Assembly (NCBI GenBank): GCA_964561605.1
Contig: CAZLQD010000029.1
Coordinates: 259,087-323,086 of the forward strand
Direction: 5' to 3'
DNA length: 64,000 nt
Origin: JALUZX01 sp964561605
Lineage (GTDB): Bacteria > Planctomycetota > UBA1135 > JALUZX01
The notes beneath the pieces were generated by a model, which did not search any database, was not told the DNA's origin, and saw nothing but the letters and a program-made list of their open reading frames with translations. This document shows, piece after piece, positions 32,691-41,202 of this stretch. Position 1 is the stretch's first letter. Each line of letters opens with the position of its first letter. The position numbers and the translations under genes are program-made.

Positions 32691-34061
32691 TCAGAGGTAG
32701 AGGGTCAAGAGACCCGTCGGCATGAAGACGAACCCTCCGCCCGATTTTGGCCGGAAGCCCAGGGCCTGGGAGTAGATGGGGGTTCCCGCGGCCCAGGGGG
32801 CGTTGGGGACGGGGATCTGGACCTTTCCGGGGATGGCTGTGACCGTTCCCATGAAGATGGAGAGAGGGTCGATCCCGAAGAAGCCGAAGGGGCTGATCAC
32901 CAGGGTGGTCTTCTTGGTTCCAAGGAAGAAGATGCCCCCGAAACCGCCGGAAACGAGGCTCTGGGTCTGGAAGACGGCGGTCTTGCCCTGGGCGAAGTTG
33001 GTCACCGAAAGGGTGGCCTGGACGATCTCCTGGGCGCCGATGTCGGGAAGGGAGTTCCCGTCCAGGTCGCCGTCGGCCGCCCGTGCGTTGCCGAAGAAGT
33101 CGTTCTCCATGTAGAGAAGGGCCTTGGGATAGCCGCCGTCCAGGCAGGGCGAGCCGGCCTGCTGGCGGAAGTCGAACTTGGCCGGGTTCACCAGCTTGGG
33201 ATCGGTGATCAGGTTGGACTTGGAAAGCTTGGGACCGACGTTCACGGTCGTGCATTTGAAGAAGAGGTTGTTTTCGACCACCGTGATGGAGGGAGTGATA
33301 TTCTGCCCGGAGAGTCCGGTGTCGCAATCGTAGAAGATGTTGTTGCAGATCCAGGCCTTGGCGCCGTTCGAGGCGATAGCCACACCGAGTTTGAGGTTGT
33401 AGAAGACGTTGTTGTAGCAGTAGAGGTTGTCCCGCGTCTTACCGCCGAACGACCCCAGGCTCCCTCCCTTCGACGTGCCGATCTTCTTGGAATAGGCCAC
33501 GATGTTGTCGTGGAAGGCGAAATTGATGCCGCGCATGAGATAGAAGGCCACGTTGGCGTCGAGGAAGAGATTGTTGTGGATGTTCACGTTCTTGGGGGGG
33601 GGCGTGGCCTGGACCTGGAAAATGGTGCAACCGGGCTGGGGGGAGTTCCCGACGTTCTTGAAGGTGAGGTTGCAGACTTCGAGACCGTCGGTGCCGCCGG
33701 TGATGGGAATGAGACCCCACCTCAGGTTTCCCACGTTGTTGAAGTCGATGATGCACTTGTCCCGGTCCTCGCCGACGATCTTCATGTTCTTGACGGCCCG
33801 GAGGGCGATGCCCTTTCCGGCCTTCTTGGCGGCGTTCCAGAAATCGCCGGTCGTCTTGGGTCCGTAGACGGCGGGAAGGATATGGACCACCACGTTCCTG
33901 GTGTAGGTCGTGAATCCCTTGGTCAGGGTCTTGAAGGGGGCGGTCCTGGTCCCTTTGTTGGTGTCGGAACCGTTCACGCCGTCCACCCAGACGTGGAGGG
34001 CCTGGGCCGGGAGGGCCGCTCCCAGGAAGAGGGCGGAAAGAAGGAAACCGATGCGCTTCAT
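32691..34061 (-). CDS. Secreted right-handed beta-helix protein with C-terminal beta domain
   Basis: 456 residues; AAGGAGG about 10 bases before ATG 34061. Signal peptide to about residue 22 (LLSALFLGAALPAQA). The core (25-330) has the DUF1565-like opening HVWVDGVNGSDTNKGTRTAP and repeated parallel-helix turns such as NNLFLDANVAFYLMRGINFA and NNVFYNLKLGVAIASNGA. The last 110 residues form a distinct beta domain (VQIPVPNAPWAAGTPIYSQA, ending LLTLYL) of a kind I associate with extracellular proteins of Planctomycetota. No polysaccharide-lyase catalytic triad is evident, so it may be a binding or surface protein. Monocistronic, with its own hairpin downstream; the 221-bp leader to 34282 should contain its promoter. 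Confidence 0.78.
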   Translation of the reverse strand: MKRIGFLLSALFLGAALPAQALHVWVDGVNGSDTNKGTRTAPFKTLTKGFTTYTRNVVVHILPAVYGPKTTGDFWNAAKKAGKGIALRAVKNMKIVGEDRDKCIIDFNNVGNLRWGLIPITGGTDGLEVCNLTFKNVGNSPQPGCTIFQVQATPPPKNVNIHNNLFLDANVAFYLMRGINFAFHDNIVAYSKKIGTSKGGSLGSFGGKTRDNLYCYNNVFYNLKLGVAIASNGAKAWICNNIFYDCDTGLSGQNITPSITVVENNLFFKCTTVNVGPKLSKSNLITDPKLVNPAKFDFRQQAGSPCLDGGYPKALLYMENDFFGNARAADGDLDGNSLPDIGAQEIVQATLSVTNFAQGKTAVFQTQSLVSGGFGGIFFLGTKKTTLVISPFGFFGIDPLSIFMGTVTAIPGKVQIPVPNAPWAAGTPIYSQALGFRPKSGGGFVFMPTGLLTLYL

Positions 34062-34282
34062 GTCAGAATCGCCTCCTTGGGATGGTGGCTGGAAGAGAAG
34101 AGAGACAAGGGAATGTAACCCGATTGTCCCCGTGGGAGAATGGGCGGGGAGGGGGGGGATGGGCCCGGGCGTGGGAGGGTGTCGCAAGGTGAGTCGGATT
34201 CGGCTTCCGCCGTCCCCTGGGGACGACCCCGGCGCCGGCCCGGGGCGTGGCCCGGAAAAGGAAGACTGTAGGGGGGAGGAGG

Positions 34283-35719
34283 TCAGTCCCCGGGGGGGCG
34301 GGGCCGCCATTTCCGGAACAGGGCCAGTCCTTCTTCCAGGGTGTCGAACTCCCCGTCGAGCTGGGCCTGGAAGAGCCGTTTGAGCCAGCGCCCCATTTCC
34401 GGGCCGGGAGGCAGTCCCTCTGCAAGGAGGTGGCGCCCCATGACGATGGGAGCGGGCTTCTTCTCTTCCAGCTCGAGGGCCTGGATCTCGCGGAGGAAGA
34501 AGTCCCCCGCCGGGAAATTGCGTTCCAAGGCATCCTTGGTCCGGCGGCCGAAGTGGTCCGCCCGGGCCACGCGTTCCAGGAGGAGGGGATCCACCTTGAG
34601 GGCCAGGCGCCTGAGGGCGGGCCGGACGTCCAGGCCCTTCAGGCTCTCCTTGTAGAGCTGGTGGGGGGCCAGGTGGCGGGCCACGAGGGCGGCAACGGTT
34701 TCGGTCAACCTGGTTTCGTTGGTGAGCCGGGCCAGGAAGGAGAGGGCGGGGGCGACTCCGAGGGGTTCGTGGCGGGGACTCACGATCCGGTCCTTCTCCG
34801 GGTCGTAGTAGGTGGTCGTGGCCTTGCCCATGTCGTGGCAGAGAACGCCGAGCATCAGGGCCAGGTCGAATTCCTCCTCGCCCGTCCGGAACTCCACGGC
34901 GGCGTCCAGGGCGAGGAGTGTGTGTTCCCAGACGTTTCCCTCGGGATGCCATCCGGGGTCCTGGGGGGTTTCCGGCAGGACCTGGAGTTCGGGAAAGAAC
35001 CTCAACGCCCCGCACCTCTCCAGGAAACGGAGGCCGAAGGAGGGGCGCCGTCCCTTGAGGAGGAGTTTCTTCCACTCTCCCCAGAGGCGTTCCCTGGGGA
35101 GCTCGGAGAGATCCAGGCTCCTGCAGAGCTCGATCGTGGAGGGCGCTACGGCGAAACAGAAGCGGGCGGCGAACTGCATGACCCTGAGGACGCGGAGGGG
35201 ATCCTCGGAGAAGCGGCGGGAAGTATGGCGCAGGATCCCGGCCGCCAGGTCCGCCCTTCCCCCGTGAGGATCCAGGATCTCCCCTGTCCAGGGGTCGAAT
35301 CCCATGGAGTTGATGGTCACGTCCCGGCGGGCCGAGGCCAGGGGGAAGGGAAGGTCCGGGTCGGCCTCCACGTCGAAGCCCTTGTGTCCCGGACCGGTCT
35401 TCCTCTCCCTCCTGGGGAGGGCGAATTCCAATGGACCCAGGCCGAAGACGGCGAAGCTCTTCCCCCGCTCGTGCCCTCCGGCGGAAAGAAGGATGGCCCT
35501 CAGTGTTCCCGGTTCCAGGGCCTGGACCTCGAGATCCACGTCGAGGGGTTGGAACTCCCCGTTCAAGAGGAGATCCCTGACGCATCCCCCGACCAGGAGG
35601 GGGCGGCCCCCATGGCGGCGGATATCCTCCAGGACGGAACGGTATTCCGCCAGGGGGGGGAGATCGAGGAGCTCTCCCGGGGCGGGCGGTGGATGGAGAG
35701 CGAAGGGAGGGCCCGTCAT
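34283..35719 (-). CDS. tRNA nucleotidyltransferase / poly(A) polymerase family protein with HD domain
   Basis: 478 residues from ATG 35719, overlapping the GT2 stop (ATGA). Head: GGRPLLVGGCVRDLLL, the metal-binding Asp pair in PLDVDLEVQ, and RRDVTINSMGFDP. Neck: SEDPLRVLRVMQFAARF. The C-terminal half carries an HD hydrolase domain (EHTLLALDAA, LCHDMGKATTTYY), as in bacterial CCA-adding enzymes of the E. coli type. It adds or repairs the 3' CCA end of tRNAs, or acts as a related A-adding enzyme; family members cannot be separated safely by eye. The HD part could give phosphatase or phosphodiesterase activity. Confidence 0.85.
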   Translation of the reverse strand: MTGPPFALHPPPAPGELLDLPPLAEYRSVLEDIRRHGGRPLLVGGCVRDLLLNGEFQPLDVDLEVQALEPGTLRAILLSAGGHERGKSFAVFGLGPLEFALPRRERKTGPGHKGFDVEADPDLPFPLASARRDVTINSMGFDPWTGEILDPHGGRADLAAGILRHTSRRFSEDPLRVLRVMQFAARFCFAVAPSTIELCRSLDLSELPRERLWGEWKKLLLKGRRPSFGLRFLERCGALRFFPELQVLPETPQDPGWHPEGNVWEHTLLALDAAVEFRTGEEEFDLALMLGVLCHDMGKATTTYYDPEKDRIVSPRHEPLGVAPALSFLARLTNETRLTETVAALVARHLAPHQLYKESLKGLDVRPALRRLALKVDPLLLERVARADHFGRRTKDALERNFPAGDFFLREIQALELEEKKPAPIVMGRHLLAEGLPPGPEMGRWLKRLFQAQLDGEFDTLEEGLALFRKWRPRPPGD

Positions 35720-37188
35720 GGAGCTCCCGGGCGGAGGGCGGCCAGGGCGGGAGCGGCGGAGAGGAGACCCACGTAGAGGAATCCCCCCGAGAAGAGGGCG
35801 ACCAGGGCGGCCGAGGCCCATAGGCCGTGGGCGGCGGTGAGTGCTACGACGGGAAGGATGTAGAGACCCAGGAGGATCTCGATCCAGGGGAGGGCCCCTA
35901 CACGGACTTTGTATCCTCTCGGAGAATTCGGGCTGCCGCCGCCGGTCTTGGGGGTCCTGACGAAGGGGGACTTCCTTCCAGCCAGGCCTTCCAGGACGGC
36001 CAGGGCGTTGTTGAGGGAAATCCCGATCCCCAGAGCCATGAGGACGGGGAAGAGGAGGACCGACCGCAGGAGGCGGCGGCGGCCCTGGATGGCCTGGGAG
36101 AGGGCGTAGAAAAGGAGGACCGAGAAGGTTGCGGCCAGGAGGATGAAGCCGTCGATGGCGCGGCTGAGCCAGGTGTCGGCCTGGGCCAGGCGCCATGAGA
36201 GGACGGGGAAGAGGAGGAGGGCCACGGCGAGCATGAAGAGGTAGGCCAGGTTGCTGGTCATGTGGATCGTGGCCTCGAGCTTGACCTTGAAGGGCACCGG
36301 GGCCTTCCAGAGGCGGGGCAGGAGCTTGCGGGTGTTCTCCAGGGCGCCCTTGGTCCAGCGGTGTTGCTGGGACTTGAAGGCGTTCATCTCGGCCGGGAGT
36401 TCGCCCGGAACCACCAGGTCGGGCAGGTAGACGAACTTCCATCCCCTGAGTTGGGCCCGGTAGCTCAGGTCCAGGTCTTCCGTGAGAGTGTCGTGTTCCC
36501 AACCTCCCGCGTCGAGGATGGCCTCCTTCCTCCAGATCCCCGCCGTGCCGTTGAAGTTGAAGAAGCGGCCTGACCGGTGGCGGGCCGTGTGTTCCAGGAG
36601 GAAATGTCCGTCCAGGAGGACCGCCTGGACGGCAGTGAGCAGGGATTCGTCCCGGTTGATGTGCCCCCAGCGGGCCTGGACCATGCCCACTTCGGGGTCG
36701 GTGAAGAAGGGCACGGTCCGTCTCAGGAAATCCTTGGGGGGGAGGAAGTCGGCATCGAAGACCGCCACGAACTCCCCGGCGGCTTTCTCCAGGCCTTCTG
36801 CCAGGGCGCCCGCCTTGAATCCTTTCCTCTGCTCCCTGTGGAGGTGGTGGATGGTGATCCCCCGGGCCCGGAGTTCTTCCACTTTGCGGGCCACGATCTC
36901 CCGGGTTTCGTCGGTGGAGTCGTCCAGGACCTGGATCTCCAGCTTTTCCCGGGGCCAGTCCAGGGCGGCCGCCGCTTCCAGGAGACGGGGGGCCACGAAT
37001 TTCTCGTTGAACAGGGGGAGCTGGACCGTTACGGGAGGCGGCTCGGGGAAGTTCCCCTTGGGGTTGGGCGATTCCCGGCGATGGCGCAGGTAGAGGACCA
37101 CCATGAGGAGCCTGTGGGCTCCCAGGAGGGAGAGGAGCACGAAGAGGCCCAGGTAGACCAGGGCCAATACCGGTCCGATCTGGTCCAT
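35716..37188 (-). CDS. GT2 family membrane glycosyltransferase (cellulose-synthase-like)
   Basis: 490 residues. One N-terminal helix (LALVYLGLFVLLSLLGAHRL), then a cytosolic GT-A domain: VQLPLFNE, VLDDSTDETREI, VAVFDADFLPP (metal-binding DxD), FNGTAGIWRKEAI, TEDLDLSYR and QQHRWTKGALE, the D,D,D,QxxRW set of processive GT2 enzymes. Four or more C-terminal helices follow. Closest in style to bacterial cellulose-synthase-like and ceramide-glucosyltransferase-like enzymes; no PilZ domain is present. Transfers sugar from a nucleotide donor to lipid or a growing glycan at the inner membrane. Translationally coupled to the nucleotidyltransferase gene. Confidence 0.88.
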   Translation of the reverse strand: MDQIGPVLALVYLGLFVLLSLLGAHRLLMVVLYLRHRRESPNPKGNFPEPPPVTVQLPLFNEKFVAPRLLEAAAALDWPREKLEIQVLDDSTDETREIVARKVEELRARGITIHHLHREQRKGFKAGALAEGLEKAAGEFVAVFDADFLPPKDFLRRTVPFFTDPEVGMVQARWGHINRDESLLTAVQAVLLDGHFLLEHTARHRSGRFFNFNGTAGIWRKEAILDAGGWEHDTLTEDLDLSYRAQLRGWKFVYLPDLVVPGELPAEMNAFKSQQHRWTKGALENTRKLLPRLWKAPVPFKVKLEATIHMTSNLAYLFMLAVALLLFPVLSWRLAQADTWLSRAIDGFILLAATFSVLLFYALSQAIQGRRRLLRSVLLFPVLMALGIGISLNNALAVLEGLAGRKSPFVRTPKTGGGSPNSPRGYKVRVGALPWIEILLGLYILPVVALTAAHGLWASAALVALFSGGFLYVGLLSAAPALAALRPGAP

Positions 37189-37346
37189 CCGATCCCGTTC
37201 CGGTGAAGTTCCTGCAAAAGTCCGGTCCGCTTCCTTCCCTGGGGAAAGAGCGGAGGTAAGAGTCTAGGATCTTACTCTGAAAGCTCTCAAGTGGGGCTTC
37301 TTCTTGGTTTTTACGTGCCCCCCCGGGAGGGGGGAGGGCGAGAAGA

Positions 37347-38432
37347 TTGAAGACGAGCGATTTCTACTACGACTTGCCCCCCGATGCGGTGGCCCAGGAG
37401 CCGGTGGAGCCCAGGGACGCCTCGCGGCTCCTGGTCCTTCGCCAGGATCCGCCCGTCCTGGAGGACCGGGTCTTCCGCGATCTCCCGGAACTCCTGGAGC
37501 CGGGGGACCTGCTTGTGGTGAACGACACCCGGGTCCTTCCCTGGAAACTCGTGGGCCGCCGTTCCACCGGGGGAAGGGTGGAGTGCCTGATCCTGGAGCT
37601 CCGGGAGGGAGAGGGGGTGGGGTTCTTCCGGCCTGGGGGCAAGCTCAAGCCCGGGGAGCCGGTGGAGATGGAGGGCGGTTCCCTGGTCGCCTGGATGGGC
37701 CGTCCCCTGGGAGAAGGGAAATGGGCCTTCCGCCTGGAGTCTCCCCGGGGGGAGGAACTGGAGGTGGTCCTGGAGCGGGTCGGGCGGCCTCCCCTTCCAC
37801 CTTATATCAAGCGGGACGACCAGGATCCCCGCCTGGTCCGGGACAAGGAGCGGTACCAGACGATCTTCGCCCGGAGCCCGGGGGCCGTGGCCGCTCCCAC
37901 GGCCTCCCTCCATTTCACCCCCAGGGTTCTCCGGGCCTTGAAGGAGCGGGGGGTGGAGACGGCCAGGGTGACCCTTCACGTCGGGGCCGGCACCTTCCGG
38001 CCCGTGAAGGTCGAGAGGCTGGAGGACCACAAGATGCACGCCGAGAGCTTCCACCTTCCCGGAGAGACGGCCCGTGCCGTGGCCGAGACCCGGGCAAGAG
38101 GCGGGAAGGTCGTGGCCGCAGGGACCACGGTGGTCCGTGTCCTGGAGACCCGGGCGAAACCCGGGGGGCTGGTGGAAGAAGGGGCCGGTTGGACCGATCT
38201 CTTCCTCTATCCGGGGAAGTCCTTCCAGGTGGTGGACGCCCTGGTGACCAACTTCCACCTTCCCGGCTCCACCCTGCTCATGCTGGTGTGCGCCTTCGCC
38301 GGAAAAGAACGGGTCCTGGCCGCCTACCGCCACGCCTTGGAGAAAGGCTATCGCTTCTACTCCTACGGCGACGCCATGCTGCTGTTTTCTGCCGGGAGTA
38401 GTTTTATAACTAAAAAAATATGCCGGGAGTAG
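37347..38432 (+). CDS. queA: S-adenosylmethionine:tRNA ribosyltransferase-isomerase QueA
   Basis: 361 residues from TTG 37347, with GGGAGGG upstream and the typical QueA N-terminus MKTSDFYYDLPPDAVAQEP. Other signatures: LVVNDTRVLPWKLVGRR, PPLPPYIKR, YQTIFARSPGAVAAPTASLHF, LHVGAGTFRPVK and NFHLPGSTLLMLV. Transfers the ribosyl part of SAM to preQ1 in tRNA, giving epoxyqueuosine; queG is 15 kb away in this window. The normal end (YRFYSYGDAMLLF) is followed by 14 residues, SAGSSFITKKICRE, created by an AT-rich tandem duplication (38390-38440). Divergent from the GT2 gene. Confidence 0.95.
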   Translation: MKTSDFYYDLPPDAVAQEPVEPRDASRLLVLRQDPPVLEDRVFRDLPELLEPGDLLVVNDTRVLPWKLVGRRSTGGRVECLILELREGEGVGFFRPGGKLKPGEPVEMEGGSLVAWMGRPLGEGKWAFRLESPRGEELEVVLERVGRPPLPPYIKRDDQDPRLVRDKERYQTIFARSPGAVAAPTASLHFTPRVLRALKERGVETARVTLHVGAGTFRPVKVERLEDHKMHAESFHLPGETARAVAETRARGGKVVAAGTTVVRVLETRAKPGGLVEEGAGWTDLFLYPGKSFQVVDALVTNFHLPGSTLLMLVCAFAGKERVLAAYRHALEKGYRFYSYGDAMLLFSAGSSFITKKICRE

Positions 38433-38440
38433 TTTTATAA
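38390..38440 (+). repeat. Direct repeat TGCCGGGAGT...TTTTATAA at the queA end
   Basis: The same 20 bases occur at 38390-38409 and 38421-38440, separated by ACT-A7-T-like AT-rich sequence; start-to-start 31 bp. The second copy supplies the queA stop (TAG), the GGGAG Shine-Dalgarno and the first base of the next start codon. Because 31 is not a multiple of three, removing one copy would place queA in frame with the zinc-ribbon gene. Confidence 0.85.
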
Positions 38441-38733
38441 TGGGGAAGCGGTTTTTGGTCTGTCCTCACTGCGGGGCGACTTTTCCCGAGGGGAGGCTTT
38501 CCTGCCCGGAGTGCGGGTCCGACTCCGAGACGGGGTGGAAATCCCAGGAGGAGATCGACTACCAGTCGGTGGAGCTCCCCGAATGGGACGAGGAACCCCG
38601 CTGGACTCCGGAAGGCCCCAAGGCCTGGGTTCCCCGGGCTCCCAAGGGGGTGGGACGGAAATGGGGGCGGTGGCTCTTCTGGGCGGCCTTCTTCTCGGCT
38701 CTCCTGGTACTGCTCACCCTTGGGAACTGTTGA
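38440..38733 (+). CDS. Small zinc-ribbon protein with C-terminal membrane helix
   Basis: 97 residues, ATG 38440 with GGGAG 10 bases upstream. Two CxxC pairs (Cys8/Cys11 in VCPHCG and Cys22/Cys25 in CPECG) make a zinc ribbon, followed by SDSETGW, a motif seen in small zinc-ribbon proteins of several bacterial phyla. Residues 76-93 (WLFWAAFFSALLVLLTLG) form a single membrane helix near the C-terminus. No enzymatic function is apparent; perhaps an adaptor at the inner membrane. Confidence 0.7.
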   Translation: MGKRFLVCPHCGATFPEGRLSCPECGSDSETGWKSQEEIDYQSVELPEWDEEPRWTPEGPKAWVPRAPKGVGRKWGRWLFWAAFFSALLVLLTLGNC

Positions 38734-38803
38734 CCTGAGGGACTTCGGGAGCGGGGAAGGTCTTTCATTGCAAAATGGAGGGGCCGGCGTTAAGGCTTGA
38801 GCC

Positions 38804-39394
38804 ATGTGGTTCCTCCTTCCTTTTCTTGCCGCCCTTGGAGCGGCCTGGCACCACCTGGCCAGGGGGCGGACGGCCCGGGGACTGGCCGTTCTCGTCCTTG
38901 CCTTCTTCCTGGTGGACGCCTTCCTGGTGAGGGGGTGGGTCCTGGGGCTTTGGGACGGGTGGACCCGGGCCTTCCTCGCCGGGACCTGGGGTCTCGGCTT
39001 CTGGGAGGTCGGGGCCCTGGCCTGGAGGAAGTTCCGCCTGGCCACGAGGAAGGGCAGGGATACCTGGCGCGATCTCTTCCTCCAGGGGGGGAGGTATTAC
39101 GCTCAGGGGGATGGAGAGGGGGCGGCCAGGTTCTTCGGGAGAGCCGCCCGATTGAATCCTTGGGCTCCCTCTCCTCACGTGTGGATGGGCTTCAGCTATC
39201 TGCTCCAGGGCCGGAGGGGGAGGGCGAAGAGGGCTTTCCGCCGCGCCTTGGCCAGGGACAGGGCCGGTGATTGGATCCACCCGGTCCGGCGGGGGCTGGT
39301 GCGTTGCGGGAAAGGGAGGGGGAAGGCCGGGGAGGAGGGAACCCTCCGGAAGAATCCCCCCGCCGGAAGGGGGAAACGCAAGGTCCCGGCGTGA
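38804..39394 (+). CDS. Membrane protein with TPR-like segment
   Basis: 196 residues. Two or three N-terminal hydrophobic helices (FLLPFLAALGAAWHHLA, LAVLVLAFFLVDAFLVRGW) precede a helical hairpin region (about 92-150) with TPR-like spacing: LFLQGGRYYAQGDGEGAARFFGRAARLNP and VWMGFSYLLQGRRGRAKRAFRRALAR. The C-terminal 40 residues are basic and low-complexity. The stop overlaps the next start (GTGA), so it is co-translated with the large membrane protein downstream. Function unknown; no clear Shine-Dalgarno at ATG 38804. Confidence 0.6.
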   Translation: MWFLLPFLAALGAAWHHLARGRTARGLAVLVLAFFLVDAFLVRGWVLGLWDGWTRAFLAGTWGLGFWEVGALAWRKFRLATRKGRDTWRDLFLQGGRYYAQGDGEGAARFFGRAARLNPWAPSPHVWMGFSYLLQGRRGRAKRAFRRALARDRAGDWIHPVRRGLVRCGKGRGKAGEEGTLRKNPPAGRGKRKVPA

Positions 39395-41202
39395 AGGGCC
39401 GAAGACTCTCATCCATCTTCCTCGGAGCCCTTTTGGCCATTCTTCCCGCCTGGGGGCCGGTTCGGCTGGGGATGCTCTTTCTCTTTCCCGGGATCCTCCG
39501 CCCCAGGGGTGGAAAGGGGATGGGGCCTCTCTTCGCTCTACCCGTTGTGTCCCTTCTTTTCTGGGGAGCGGCCTTGCCCGCCTTGGGCCTCCTGGGGATC
39601 GGGGCGGGAAGGGCGGCATGGATCCTCCTTGCTCTCATGGGGATCGCCCTGGCGGCCGGGGTGGTGGAATTCCGGGCCTTTTTCGAGGAGGGGAAGGGGG
39701 AGCTTCCGCCTCTTCTCACGGCCTTGCTCCTCCTGGCCCTAAGACTCGTTCCTGTGCTCTACGCGGCAGGTCCGCCCGGAGCCGAACCTGCCTTCCACGC
39801 CTTCCTGGCGAGAAGGATCCTGGAATGCGGCGGGTGGCCCGCCGACCTCTCTCCCCAGGCCCCGGGGGTCCCGGCGGGCGGTTTCGGTCCGGCCCTTTCC
39901 TTCCTGGCCGCTTCCTGGGCCGGGGCCTCAGGGGGTGGGATCCAGGCCCTGCCGGGGATCTTCCTCCTCCTGGTCTGCCTTGCCCAGTGGGCCTGCGACG
40001 TGGGGCTCTTGGCCCTTGGAACGGCCCTGGCCGGTCCGGCGGCGGGATCGGCGGCGGCCCTTCTCTTGGGGACGGCTTCTTCTTTTCCCCAGGACGCGGC
40101 CGGCTGGGGAGGGGCGGGAAACCTCCTGGCCCTGGCAGCGGGTTGTCTCCTCCTTTCCCTCTGGATCCGGGGAAAGGGATCCAGGTGGGAGGCTCTCTTT
40201 CTCGGAGCCGCCGCCGGTGCGGCCCATCCCATGGTGGGAGGGATCCTGTTCGTCGCATTTGCTCCCGCTCTTCTTCTCCTTCGAAAGGGAAGGGCCCGGG
40301 CCGCCGTCCTTTTCCTCGGGGCGGGGATCTTCTTGTTCTCCGGCATGCCCGTCTTCCTGGCCCGGGGGCCCGGGTTCAGCAAGACCGAGAGGGCGAGGGC
40401 CGCCGCCTGGGCGGCCGAGACGGGGCCTCGGGCGGGAAAAAATCTTTCCTCGGCCCTGATCGCTCCCGCCCGGAGTCTTCGAAAGCGGATCGGCGGAATC
40501 CTTACTGCGGCGGCCCTCCTGGGCCTTCTTCTCGGCGCGTGGCCGGGGAGGATCGGGAGGAGGGGGGCGAAACTCGTCCTGGCGGCTTCCTGCACCCCCT
40601 GGCTTCTCCTGACGGGCCTTCCGGCCCGCCTCCTGCCGCCGGCGGGCCTCTTCTACCCGGAACGCACCTTGTTGTTCCTCCTCCCCCCGGTCCTCATGGG
40701 CCTTGGATGGGCCTTGGAGATACTGGAGAGGGCGTGGCGCAAGAATGGAAAGGGGCGGTTCCCGGCGGGGTTCTGTGCCCTGGCCCTCTCGGTTTGGGCC
40801 GCAGGAGCGGTGGAGAGGAATTACGTGGGCGTCTACCTTGGAAGGGCACTCCGGGAATCCTTGCCCGCCCCCTCCGATCTTTCCGTCCTGGCCTGGATGG
40901 GGAGAAATCTCCCCGGGGACGCGGTGGTGCTCACCAGGCCGGACGACGGCGGACTCTGGGTGCCGGCCCTGGCGGGAAGGCGGGCCACCTGTTTTCACAC
41001 GGTGCCGCCCCTTTTCGAAGAAACCGTGGAAGCCCTCCGCGACGCCCGGCCCGGCTTCCTCTTCCTCGGCGCCAAGCGGAGCCTCCATCTCCACCGGGAA
41101 TGGACCACCTGCCCTGAGGCCCGGTCCTTCCCCCTGGAAAGGAAGAGGGTCCTCCGCCGCTCGGGAAGGACCCTCCTCCTGCAAATCCGGAAAAGGGACT
41201 AG
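39391..41202 (+). CDS. Large polytopic membrane protein, GT-C-like
   Basis: 603 residues from GTG 39391 (overlapping the previous stop). About eleven hydrophobic helices to residue 485, then a soluble C-terminal domain (DLSVLAWMGRNLPGDAVVLT, DDGGLWVPALAGRRATCFHT) of a kind found at the end of GT-C-like membrane proteins that handle lipid-linked sugars. The first long loop (AGPPGAEPAFHAFLARRIL) holds acidic and His residues. I cannot name a family with confidence. The open frame continues upstream to 39271 but would overlap its neighbour. Its TAG shares a CTAG with the convergent thioredoxin gene. Confidence 0.6.
   Translation: MKGRRLSSIFLGALLAILPAWGPVRLGMLFLFPGILRPRGGKGMGPLFALPVVSLLFWGAALPALGLLGIGAGRAAWILLALMGIALAAGVVEFRAFFEEGKGELPPLLTALLLLALRLVPVLYAAGPPGAEPAFHAFLARRILECGGWPADLSPQAPGVPAGGFGPALSFLAASWAGASGGGIQALPGIFLLLVCLAQWACDVGLLALGTALAGPAAGSAAALLLGTASSFPQDAAGWGGAGNLLALAAGCLLLSLWIRGKGSRWEALFLGAAAGAAHPMVGGILFVAFAPALLLLRKGRARAAVLFLGAGIFLFSGMPVFLARGPGFSKTERARAAAWAAETGPRAGKNLSSALIAPARSLRKRIGGILTAAALLGLLLGAWPGRIGRRGAKLVLAASCTPWLLLTGLPARLLPPAGLFYPERTLLFLLPPVLMGLGWALEILERAWRKNGKGRFPAGFCALALSVWAAGAVERNYVGVYLGRALRESLPAPSDLSVLAWMGRNLPGDAVVLTRPDDGGLWVPALAGRRATCFHTVPPLFEETVEALRDARPGFLFLGAKRSLHLHREWTTCPEARSFPLERKRVLRRSGRTLLLQIRKRD

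Noticed and set aside
37256..37275. Possible preQ1 riboswitch or regulatory hairpin before queA (GTAAGA/TCTTAC)
   Set aside because: Only a 6-bp stem with an 8-base loop, and the sequence lacks the preQ1 aptamer features.
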